Source: Brettanomyces bruxellensis
Lineage: Eukaryota; Ascomycota; Pichiomycetes; Pichiales; Pichiaceae
Direction: 5' to 3'
Assembly (NCBI RefSeq): GCF_011074885.1
Contig: NC_054689.1
Coordinates: 2,046,001-2,110,000, forward strand
DNA: 64,000 nucleotides
Position 1 is the first letter of the stretch; each line of letters opens with the position of its first letter. Shown one piece after another: positions 36,601 through 44,499 of the stretch. The notes beneath the pieces are model-generated. The model did not search any database and was not told the DNA's origin. It saw nothing but the letters and a program-made list of their open reading frames with translations. Made by a program: the position numbers and the translations under genes.

Positions 36601-39600
36601 TATCTTCTGAAAAAGCGCAGCTTTCCTCATTAGTGCTAATGTACATTCTTCCATTACTAATTAAGACATTGAATATTGGCACAAAGTTTTTGAAGAGACA
36701 AAATACGAAGGTAGAATTACTGAAGGATGAGGATTTTGTTGATGAATCCCCTGAGGAGGAACAATTGGCATTGGCATTATCCATCATTGCAACAAATAGC
36801 GATTCATTCGAAGATAGCACAATTCCAAGAACAGATATTCTCAATATCCTTATTCGCTTGTTGGCGATTCCCTCTCATTCCCATCAGGCCAAGGACTGCT
36901 TTATTCCCTTTTCTCGGAGTATTGCTGTCGATATATCGGATGATGATCTAAACATTATCTTGAAAGCATGCATTCACGAATCCTCATTTGTGAGGGGAAC
37001 TGTTTTAAATGGGTTGGATCAGGAGTATGACCTTTCCGAAAGAAAGCCTATTAAGGAAATATGGATTGCGTGCTTTGACTGTGAAGAGCCACACAGACTA
37101 ATAGCTAATACCATATGGGAGGAAAGCCATTTTGCATTGAATGCTTCTTTCGCAAATAATATATTGCCATTTTTAAAAGCCGCATCACAGAAAATTAGAA
37201 TTTCTGTTGCTGAATCAATTGCAATGGCAGTGAAGAGGATAAACAAGGATAAAGCTTTTTGTGAGATTCTTCTTAAGCTTTTGGACCTCTATCGGATAAA
37301 GTCAAAACCATTGGAACTTCCTAAAGATGAGTTTGGGTTGGTAATAAGTAACGAACTTCCATCTGACTCATGGGAAGAAAGGAGCGGTGTTGCATTGACA
37401 ATAAAGTTTTTGGCTCCCCTATTTAGCGAGAAAGCAGACGTCGAGATGCTTTTTCACTTTTTAGTTGATGAAGCTGCTTTGGCGGATAGAAATGATGAAG
37501 TTAAGCAAGAAATGAAGGACGCAGGCATGGCAGTGATTAATGCGCACGGAAAATCAAATGTTGAAGTATTGATTCCAATTTTGGAGGATGGTCTATCTTC
37601 GAAGTTTGACAATACGGATGTCCAGGATCGATTGAAAGAAGGTGTTATCGTTTTATATGGAAATTTGGCCCATCATTTGGATGAAAAAGATCATCGTAGG
37701 AAGGAAATCGTTTCTAGGCTTCTAGAAGCATTAAAAACTCCATCTGAAGAGGTCCAATTTGCTATATCACAGTGCATTTCTCCTCTTGTTGGGTCCATTG
37801 AGAATGAACTTTCTGAATACCTAGGAAAACTTTTTGACGTTCTTTACAATGGCAAGAATTTGGCCGAAAGAAAGGGTGCAGCTTATGGAATTGCTGGTTT
37901 GGCAAAAGGTGGTGGCTTAAAGACTCTTTCCGGATTTGATATTATCTCAAACCTTGAGGATGCATCAGATGATAAGTCAACGGCTAAAAAGAGGGAAGGA
38001 GTCATGTTTGCAATTGAATGCTTATCAGAGTCTTTTGGGTCAATATTTGAGCCGTATGTGCTTGAATTGCTACCTATAGTTTTAAAGAGCTTTGGAGATT
38101 CATCGTCGGATGTCAGAAAAGCTACAAGTCATGCTGCAAGGGAAATCATGAAAAATACCACAAGTTATGGAATCCAGAAATTAATTCCTATAGCTATTGA
38201 AAACTTGCAAGATATCTCATGGAGAGCAAAGAAGGGATCCGTTCAATTACTTGGTTCGATGGCATATTTAGACCCAGCTCAACTTTCTTCGTCGTTACCC
38301 AAGATCGTTCCAGAGATTGTTGGAGTTATGAATGACTCTCATAAGGAGGTTAGGAAATCTGCTGACCGGGCACTTAAGAAGTTTGGTGAGGTGATTAGAA
38401 ACCCAGAGATCAAAGCAATTGTTCCGGAACTTATGAATGCAATAGGCGACCCTACCAAGTATACAACTGCTGCATTGGATAGTCTCATCAACACCCAATT
38501 TGTTCATTACATCGATGGCCCTTCAATGGCCTTAATTATTCATGTTATAGACAGAGGAATGCACGATAGGTCTGCGGCTACAAAAAAGAAGGCATCACAG
38601 ATTATTGGTAACATGTCCATATTGGTTGATATCAGAGATCTACTGCCATACCTTCCAAAACTCCTTTCTGAACTTCAGGATTCAATTGTTGACCCGGTTC
38701 CACAAACGAGGGCTACTGCTGCCAGAGCCCTTGGCACATTGGTCGAGAGATTAGGCGAGGAAAGGTTCCCAGGATTAGTCTCAAAACTTTTGTTGGCATT
38801 GAAGGACCATGAAAGACCGGCAGATCGGATGGGATCTGCTCAAGCGTTAGCTGAAGTTATCAGGGGTCTTGGAATCTCCAAGTTGGATGAGTTACTTCCA
38901 GAAATTCTTAGTGAAGCACGCTCTTCGGATGCTTATGTCTGTGAAGGTTATCTTCCTATGCTTTTATTCCTTCCTGCTTGCTTTGGAAACCAATTCTCTC
39001 CATATTTGTCAAGAACAATTCCGATTGTGCTTAATGGCTTAGCAAATTCCGATAGCAGCATACGTGATATTGCCTTGAAGGCAGGTAGGTTAATTGTCTC
39101 CAGTTATGCTAATAAGGCAATCGATTTGCTTCTTCCTGAGTTAGAGAAAGGAATGTCGGATGATAACGATCGTATTAGATTATCTTCCGTGGAACTTACA
39201 GGTGATCTTTTGTTCAAGATTAGTGGTATTAGTGGTAACCAGGCTCTTTCCGAAGATCCGACGATTTTGAATAGCGTTGTCAAGGCATTCAACGAGGTTT
39301 TGGGTGAAGAAAGAAGAGATCACATTTTGTCAGCCTTGTTTATTTGTCGGTCTGATACTTATGGTGCCGTCAGAATTGGTTCGGCTAATATTTGGAAGGC
39401 ATTAGTTGCAAATACACCAAGAACTATCAAGAAAATCATGCCATCACTTATCCAACTCATTGTTTGTCGTTTGGCCTCACCTGTTGAAGAACAGAGAAAT
39501 ATCGCTGCCGCAGCTTTGGGTGATATGGCAAAGAGGGCCGGCAGTAATGCATTATCGGTGCTACTTCCAACATTGGAAAAATCACTTATTACTAGTGATT

Positions 39601-41813
39601 CCGATGCCAAACAAGGTATTTGCATTGCACTTCGGGAACTTATTGAATCTAGTGCTCCAGAGACAATTTCACAATACAGCAGTATGCTTGTGCGTATTGT
39701 TCGTTCAGCTCTTACGGATGCTAACCCAGACGTTAGAACAGCAGCAGCACAAGCTTTCGATGCTTTACAAGGATCGATCGGACATTCTGCAGTTGATGAC
39801 ATTATTCCAGAATTACTTGAAAGGCTTGGAGACGAGGAACAGTATTCTGATGCACTTTCTGCATTGGAAGAAATTATGGCTAAGGAGTCCAATGTCGTTT
39901 TCCCTGTTCTTATTCCAGCATTATTAAGGCCTCCTATTAAGGCCAAAGCACTCGGCTCATTGGCACAATTTGCAGGTAGAGCATTATACAGTAAGCTTTC
40001 GTTGATATTTGACTCGTTAATTAATGCAATTCTAGAGGAACAGGGCGATCGTACGGAGCTTACATCCGCATTGTCATCTATCACGTTGTCTATTAATGAT
40101 GATGAAGGATGCTATCCTCTCATGCAACAAATAATGGGCTTAATGAGGGACGAAGAGCATGAAAAGCAGGCAATCGCCTATGAAATTCTACCAGAATTAT
40201 TCTCAAATTCTAAGCTAAACTATTCCGCTTATGTTAACGATATAGTGGTTCAGTGCATTTATGCTCTTGACGATGATGACAAATCTGTGTCGAAGAACAG
40301 CTTTTTATCTCTATCTGCGTTGATTCCAAAACTTTCTAAGAATCAGCTTGAACAATTAGTTGAGCCTGCAGAACAAACCCTTTCTTTGATTGGAAAAGGA
40401 AAGGACGAGATGTATGCCTTTTCGCAACCAAGAGGTCCTAACTGTTTGCTTCCAATATTCCTTCGTGGTTTGATGTATGGGGATAATCATAGAAGAGAGT
40501 TGTCAGCTAACGGTATAGCTTTCATTGTTAAGCACACACCCGCAGCTCAATTAAGACCATTTGTTACCATAATTGTTGGTCCGTTAATTAGGGTCATAGG
40601 TGAAAGATTTTCGGGAGATGTCAAGAGTGCTATTTTGTTGGCCCTCAACCTTTTCTTTGACAAGATTCCACAGTTCTTACGTCCATTTATCCCACAACTT
40701 CAAAGAACATTCATAAAATCATTGGAGGATGCTTCTAACGAACTATTGAGGACGAGAGCTGCCAAAGCCTTAGGCACTTTGATCAAATATCAGCCAAGAG
40801 TGGATCCGTTGATCTTGGAGCTTTTGAATTGCGCAAAGATTGCTGGCAGTGAAAACATTGGAACTCAAACATCTATATTGCAAGCACTTTTAGAGGTCGT
40901 TGATAAGGCTGGATCTAAAATGAGTGAGAAATCTAAAAGTGGGGTTATCACTCTTGTGGAAAATGAAGTTTTCAAAGAAAATGTTGGAGAAGATACGGTA
41001 GTTTCGTACGCAAGATTGACCGGATGTTTATCAAAGATTCTAACTACCGAAGAGACTATAAACATGGTCAAGGGAAAAGTGCTTCATGCTGAAATGAGTG
41101 ACTCCAATTCATCTAGATTTGCAATTCTTGTGTTAAACGCCTTTTTAAAGGATTCTCCAAAAAGTATTGTCGATAGCGGCTTATTTGAGGAAACCTGCTC
41201 ATTCCTAATTAGAGCATCTCAGTCTACCATTCAATATGTTTCGGATAACGCAACGATTGCAATAGGAAAATTATTGCTTGGAATCAAAAATTTGTCTGAT
41301 AGCGATGAATACGAGGAGAGTATCGAGAATTTAGTTGAACAACTTTGCATTTTGACCGATAAGCCGGCGTCCCAATCGATGGATACTCGTCGTTTAAGCT
41401 TAGTTGTCATTCGTACGATATGTCGTTATGATTATGAAACTACCATTGAGCCATATTTGGATACTTTAATTCCTTCAGTGTTCGCATGCGTTCGAGATTC
41501 AATGATTCCTATCAAATTAGCTGCTGAAAAATGTCTTTTGGCTCTTACCAAATTGGTCGAAGATCCATCAAATAAGGTCTTTATCTCATGGATGGAGGGA
41601 AGAAACTCTACTGATAAAGTAAAAACTGCGACAGGAAAAGAAATACAAATAAGATCAATTTCTGAATACATAAAACGAGTTGGTTCAAGACTTGCAAAAG
41701 TCGAGCGTGAGAGATTGGCAGCTGGTGGTGACAGAGAGGCCATGTTTTCAGATCAATTTGAAGATGAAAGAGAAATATGGGCTGTTGGTGGCGTTGACCT
41801 AAGAAAGGAATAA
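33639..41813 (+). CDS. GCN1: Translational activator of the Gcn2 kinase, Gcn1
   Basis: Encodes 2724 aa in one uninterrupted frame (2672 in S. cerevisiae). It is a giant HEAT-repeat protein that binds stalled or collided ribosomes with Gcn20 and passes the uncharged-tRNA signal to the RWD domain of Gcn2, turning on eIF2alpha phosphorylation. HEAT repeats run throughout; the central part (about residues 1330-1700) corresponds to the eEF3-like segment that binds Gcn20 and contains the highly conserved RATAARALGTLVERLGEE. Then come GSAQALAEVIRGLG, KLDELLPEI, LPRGPNC-type QPRGPNCLLPIF and RPFIPQLQRTFIKSLEDA, in the Gcn2-binding C-terminal third. The terminus FEDEREIWAVGGV is nearly identical to yeast. 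No frame breaks occur over 8.2 kb, which speaks for good local sequence quality. Confidence 0.98.
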   Translation: MNSEDLEDHSEVWSKVIAPELDIIVATSSSKILDGAMLEINTALKSKDGANLSVTNVEVMCLTVFRALSQCPFNLQLRSQTIQMFSIILSLNFEVYSSKLCKFLRALSTRNSAPSEEIMLIEWTAFIAGVLASKDDLKDITTELIPATINLFNNMSTHFGEGYHRDQHKRRLFTKFVAESRLFYEAILTKQPDSTSLLVCTIMEDRTSVNGRDAQIGFLSSVCRSLKLMENKPKPFQDLSGLSQRVIDWFVNSTLEQKNNVTYPSIELFGEFVSTFVDEQLFVEILSGLQKSSLRSSELTYTVFAPSLMKSIDSSRFDTVQLVVKSKFFQSLISSLKSSRDTVKAGSAKVLSILASKITKESNLESVDTLITKLLSALKSLSATATEQKILISQVLTSIPEGIAQQENQMIINGVLPLLAKDSHEESLSAYLRLVFKFVSKSVYGTDDQQLTKKIDDVIKNGLQDRRLGLRSCWVSSLAENLLLTSDNSDFYKLITDDVLRLLSKIIIDCCKSPLSSVTNDLILGGYSAIWMLEVLKSTSENKIIGNRVDKLNFLEPVISLKNDFKKPNILGLGILKKITTEKTQKWFILALLSIFKDMTSVDEEFGFSFLYLCTSRCAIGKNHFYACNYLHKAVVENQDIVSQSCLLALNKFISNPKQNIPFRMDYHYFHDFIFSLTKPFAHMNKEILNKTLVDLLIPCHYHGFKSIGNGWAGICQSCKVDPGKLVTSYANSMVEKLCDCLANTDSSPEIYSAACDAVATISFVSPNSSIPLLSEIIKADLNVVSNLSINDETFAIWKGKDGVLAIDVLKKNNSQKMELRKNTKDYEILKWEQQVREEVATKQKGTKKVSKEDAKLIAQELEREANLRASINADYLRLKRGLSIVISLSTEAKQVDNNSQIWFPVAISHILKLLESDSAKRCIGDLAKECFLTMSEALEATGLTGVSSLKWIGASTLRSYGVKLDMPLYESRNLTELVGSQLFSLKISSEKAQLSSLVLMYILPLLIKTLNIGTKFLKRQNTKVELLKDEDFVDESPEEEQLALALSIIATNSDSFEDSTIPRTDILNILIRLLAIPSHSHQAKDCFIPFSRSIAVDISDDDLNIILKACIHESSFVRGTVLNGLDQEYDLSERKPIKEIWIACFDCEEPHRLIANTIWEESHFALNASFANNILPFLKAASQKIRISVAESIAMAVKRINKDKAFCEILLKLLDLYRIKSKPLELPKDEFGLVISNELPSDSWEERSGVALTIKFLAPLFSEKADVEMLFHFLVDEAALADRNDEVKQEMKDAGMAVINAHGKSNVEVLIPILEDGLSSKFDNTDVQDRLKEGVIVLYGNLAHHLDEKDHRRKEIVSRLLEALKTPSEEVQFAISQCISPLVGSIENELSEYLGKLFDVLYNGKNLAERKGAAYGIAGLAKGGGLKTLSGFDIISNLEDASDDKSTAKKREGVMFAIECLSESFGSIFEPYVLELLPIVLKSFGDSSSDVRKATSHAAREIMKNTTSYGIQKLIPIAIENLQDISWRAKKGSVQLLGSMAYLDPAQLSSSLPKIVPEIVGVMNDSHKEVRKSADRALKKFGEVIRNPEIKAIVPELMNAIGDPTKYTTAALDSLINTQFVHYIDGPSMALIIHVIDRGMHDRSAATKKKASQIIGNMSILVDIRDLLPYLPKLLSELQDSIVDPVPQTRATAARALGTLVERLGEERFPGLVSKLLLALKDHERPADRMGSAQALAEVIRGLGISKLDELLPEILSEARSSDAYVCEGYLPMLLFLPACFGNQFSPYLSRTIPIVLNGLANSDSSIRDIALKAGRLIVSSYANKAIDLLLPELEKGMSDDNDRIRLSSVELTGDLLFKISGISGNQALSEDPTILNSVVKAFNEVLGEERRDHILSALFICRSDTYGAVRIGSANIWKALVANTPRTIKKIMPSLIQLIVCRLASPVEEQRNIAAAALGDMAKRAGSNALSVLLPTLEKSLITSDSDAKQGICIALRELIESSAPETISQYSSMLVRIVRSALTDANPDVRTAAAQAFDALQGSIGHSAVDDIIPELLERLGDEEQYSDALSALEEIMAKESNVVFPVLIPALLRPPIKAKALGSLAQFAGRALYSKLSLIFDSLINAILEEQGDRTELTSALSSITLSINDDEGCYPLMQQIMGLMRDEEHEKQAIAYEILPELFSNSKLNYSAYVNDIVVQCIYALDDDDKSVSKNSFLSLSALIPKLSKNQLEQLVEPAEQTLSLIGKGKDEMYAFSQPRGPNCLLPIFLRGLMYGDNHRRELSANGIAFIVKHTPAAQLRPFVTIIVGPLIRVIGERFSGDVKSAILLALNLFFDKIPQFLRPFIPQLQRTFIKSLEDASNELLRTRAAKALGTLIKYQPRVDPLILELLNCAKIAGSENIGTQTSILQALLEVVDKAGSKMSEKSKSGVITLVENEVFKENVGEDTVVSYARLTGCLSKILTTEETINMVKGKVLHAEMSDSNSSRFAILVLNAFLKDSPKSIVDSGLFEETCSFLIRASQSTIQYVSDNATIAIGKLLLGIKNLSDSDEYEESIENLVEQLCILTDKPASQSMDTRRLSLVVIRTICRYDYETTIEPYLDTLIPSVFACVRDSMIPIKLAAEKCLLALTKLVEDPSNKVFISWMEGRNSTDKVKTATGKEIQIRSISEYIKRVGSRLAKVERERLAAGGDREAMFSDQFEDEREIWAVGGVDLRKE

Positions 41814-42280
41814 GCAAATAGAAAGTATATTACTTCACCATGAATATTAGAGGGAATCAAACTAAAGGTAAAATTTAGGATGCGAACTCAAGCTTAATCT
41901 CTTAACAGCCTTTACGGATGGCGAGATTGTATTCTAAAGTCTTACCTTTTTGAAGTTTGAGTTTGCTTTTTATAACCAGTTCGCTTCTTAGTAATGATAT
42001 GAAACACTTAATACATGTACCGTAGCTAGTGGAATTAATGGGTATGAATCAAAATGAATTTAGTCTTCATTTGCAGGATAACGTGATCTCATTGCTTTTC
42101 GTCTTCATTACTATTTATTTTGCAAAGTCATGCATATTTCATGGCACTTGATTTTGTTGAGACAAGAAGTAAAATGTTGTGGCCAGAAATTTACACGTAT
42201 TTAAAGGTTTCTGGATACAATTCTGTATGTTTAGTATGCGTAATATATTAAGAATGCTATAAATAAATACATAAATACAA
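41814..42280. other. Convergent intergenic region, GCN1 / zinc-region gene
   Basis: This 467-bp gap lies between two 3' ends and is AT-rich. Nothing beyond probable polyadenylation-type sequences was seen. Confidence 0.5.
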
Positions 42281-43441
42281 TTAATACGACGATCTTCTTT
42301 TTTTTATTGAATTTTTGTGGTCTTTATGGCAGTCAGCAACATGTCTGATGTAAGTTGAGAATCGCTGTTGCGATGCAGTTCCTTCCTTATATTTTCCAAC
42401 TTTAACGACAACACCACAATTAGGATAAGGACATGTCACGCATTCAACTTCACAGCATTTTCCGTGTTTTTTGATTTCCCACCCATAAGAATGATTTAAT
42501 GGGTCAAGAATTCCAGTTCCGGTTGTAAAAACTCCATGATATGTCAACAAATGAGACGAATATCTTGAAGAATTAATGTCATGAAATAAGAGATCAGTAT
42601 CGTGTGAAACACAGAATGGACACAATCCCTCCCTAGCCACAATCCCCTTTGGAGTTGATTGCTTTAGAATCTCATCAGATTTCTTATATCTATAGACTCT
42701 GGGAGAGTAATAAGGGGATCTTATTACTTTACTTGGCTCGTAGTTATATTCTCCTAAAGGCTGGTGACCATCAACAAAGAAATGTTGAACCGATAGATAA
42801 TTAAAATATCTGAAATCAAGCATCTTCGGAAGTGGATGCGGCTTTCTTTCACTTCTGGTATTAATTCTGACCTCATTCTTTTGAGGCAGATGAGTAGCTT
42901 TAGTTGAAACAATTTCACACGAATCCATCACTGTATTCATCTTTCCTTCCAAGACAGTTAGAGTATCATCGATGTTATCGTCATCTAATGATTCTGTCCC
43001 ATTCAAGTAAAAATTACACTCTCCAAAAGATGATAGAGAACTATCACTTTCATTAAGAAATGGTGAGAATAAATTACTTGTGTTATTAAACTCCAATATG
43101 TTTGGTAAAACAATGTAATCAGAATTTGGTTGATCCTGGAATTCTATTTGGGATATAAAATTTTCCCAAGACTCAGAAGACATTGCAGAATTCTCAGTAG
43201 CAGTGTCAACATTCAGTTCCTGAATGTTAAAGCTATCGTCGTCCAACACAGAAGAATCTGATTTATCATCATTTTTCGATGATGAATTAGACAGATCGCT
43301 TTTAAGACTGTCAGAGTCAAAGTCGTTTGGAAAGTTAGGATTCATTTTAAAAATTTCAGTTGGATATTGAATGTAGAGAAGAAAAAAAAGGATCACTTGG
43401 ACATCATGATCATCTTCAGGAAAAGCGACATTAACTGACAT
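42281..43441 (-). CDS. Putative transcription regulator with Rua1-type C-terminal zinc region
   Basis: Encodes 386 aa. The N-terminal half is acidic and Ser/Asn-rich like an activation domain. The C-terminal 120 residues are rich in paired Cys and His: LCPFC, then HDxN..YSSHLLTYHGVFTTG, a Trp-containing EIKKHGKCCEVEC, CPYPNCG and a final YIRHVADCH. This spacing fits the fungal Rua1 C-terminal domain (DUF4451 type), first described in a Ustilago regulator. Targets are unknown. Start: the ATG at 43439-43441 gives an odd hydrophobic leader (ILFFLLYIQY); a second ATG at 43343-43345 would remove it and begin MNPNFPNDF, and is a real alternative. It is convergent with GCN1. Confidence 0.55.
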   Translation of the reverse strand: MSVNVAFPEDDHDVQVILFFLLYIQYPTEIFKMNPNFPNDFDSDSLKSDLSNSSSKNDDKSDSSVLDDDSFNIQELNVDTATENSAMSSESWENFISQIEFQDQPNSDYIVLPNILEFNNTSNLFSPFLNESDSSLSSFGECNFYLNGTESLDDDNIDDTLTVLEGKMNTVMDSCEIVSTKATHLPQKNEVRINTRSERKPHPLPKMLDFRYFNYLSVQHFFVDGHQPLGEYNYEPSKVIRSPYYSPRVYRYKKSDEILKQSTPKGIVAREGLCPFCVSHDTDLLFHDINSSRYSSHLLTYHGVFTTGTGILDPLNHSYGWEIKKHGKCCEVECVTCPYPNCGVVVKVGKYKEGTASQQRFSTYIRHVADCHKDHKNSIKKRRSSY

Positions 43442-44499
43442 TTATATACTTATCGATTATCACATTCTGTTTTTTACTTTTCTGCTTTTATATAATTGTA
43501 TAAGAAAAAAGGTGGATGATCCATGTTCTGTTACAGAATCTATGAAGGGGATTTTGACCATACCTTCCCATTTGAGGAAAAATTTCCTATTATGCTCAAA
43601 AGCTGAATCAAAATTAAAATTATAAGGCAGGATTACACAATTTTGAAATACTGAAACCCAGAATACTGTAAGAAAAGTTGAAGCATGTAAAAAAACAGAA
43701 CACCAGATTTCNAAAATATTAGTTTCATTATACAAATTTGTAAAATATCTAGAATCATAGAATATAAATTCAAATGAAGATGTTCTGTTACAAAGTAAAT
43801 ATACGAAACAACGTCAGTGTAATATTTTATTTAATTGGTTTAGGTGTGACGCTGATTACTTTATGAAGTTTTTGTTATAATTAGTATTGAGTGTTTTAAG
43901 GCTAAAGAAAGGAAAAATATAAAAGTGAAATGAACTAAGTAAGAAGGTAAAATGAACTGGATAAAAAGGGGAAATGCTGACACTTAAACCAATTAACTAA
44001 AATATTGCTGTCAGAATATTTTAGCGACAGTTCTACTTTGAAAAGGCCCATACAATAATTCACTTTCAAGCTATACACATGGCTCATCATACTCTTTTGC
44101 ACTATTTTTATAACAAACGTTTACTATGAATGTTTTGCTTAGGGCATTTAACCGTTCTCCTTCAAAAGCATAATATTATTTATTTGTGTACGTTTTCGAT
44201 CTCATAATTGAGGTTGCATTGTTTCAAAAAATATAGGAAGAAAAGGCAACGGAAAACAAAAGAAAGGTGATAGCAAAGTTACATGCTATGGGGTTGTGAA
44301 ACAAAATGATTTCTTGCATATAAAAAAAAAGATGATGAATTCTGCCGATGCAATCAACAGCCAACAGATCCGGGAGACAGACAGACTATCTCATACTTAG
44401 ATCAACTTCACAATTAGAACATACAATTCCGGGACAAAACTACTTTGGGATAAATAGACCACGAATTAATTTTATTACAAATATATTTTAAACATATAT
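43442..44499. other. Intergenic region with one ambiguous base
   Basis: 1.06 kb between two tandem minus-strand genes, AT-rich. Base 43712 is N. A 91-codon minus-strand frame spanning the N (43460-43735) has no family resemblance. No RNA gene recognised. Confidence 0.5.

Noticed and set aside
39359..40084. 241-codon minus-strand frame opposite GCN1
   Set aside because: It is a shadow of the strongly conserved GCN1 frame, with a composition typical of antisense translation.
43460..43735. 91-codon minus-strand frame containing the N base
   Set aside because: No family resemblance, and the ambiguous base makes it unreliable.
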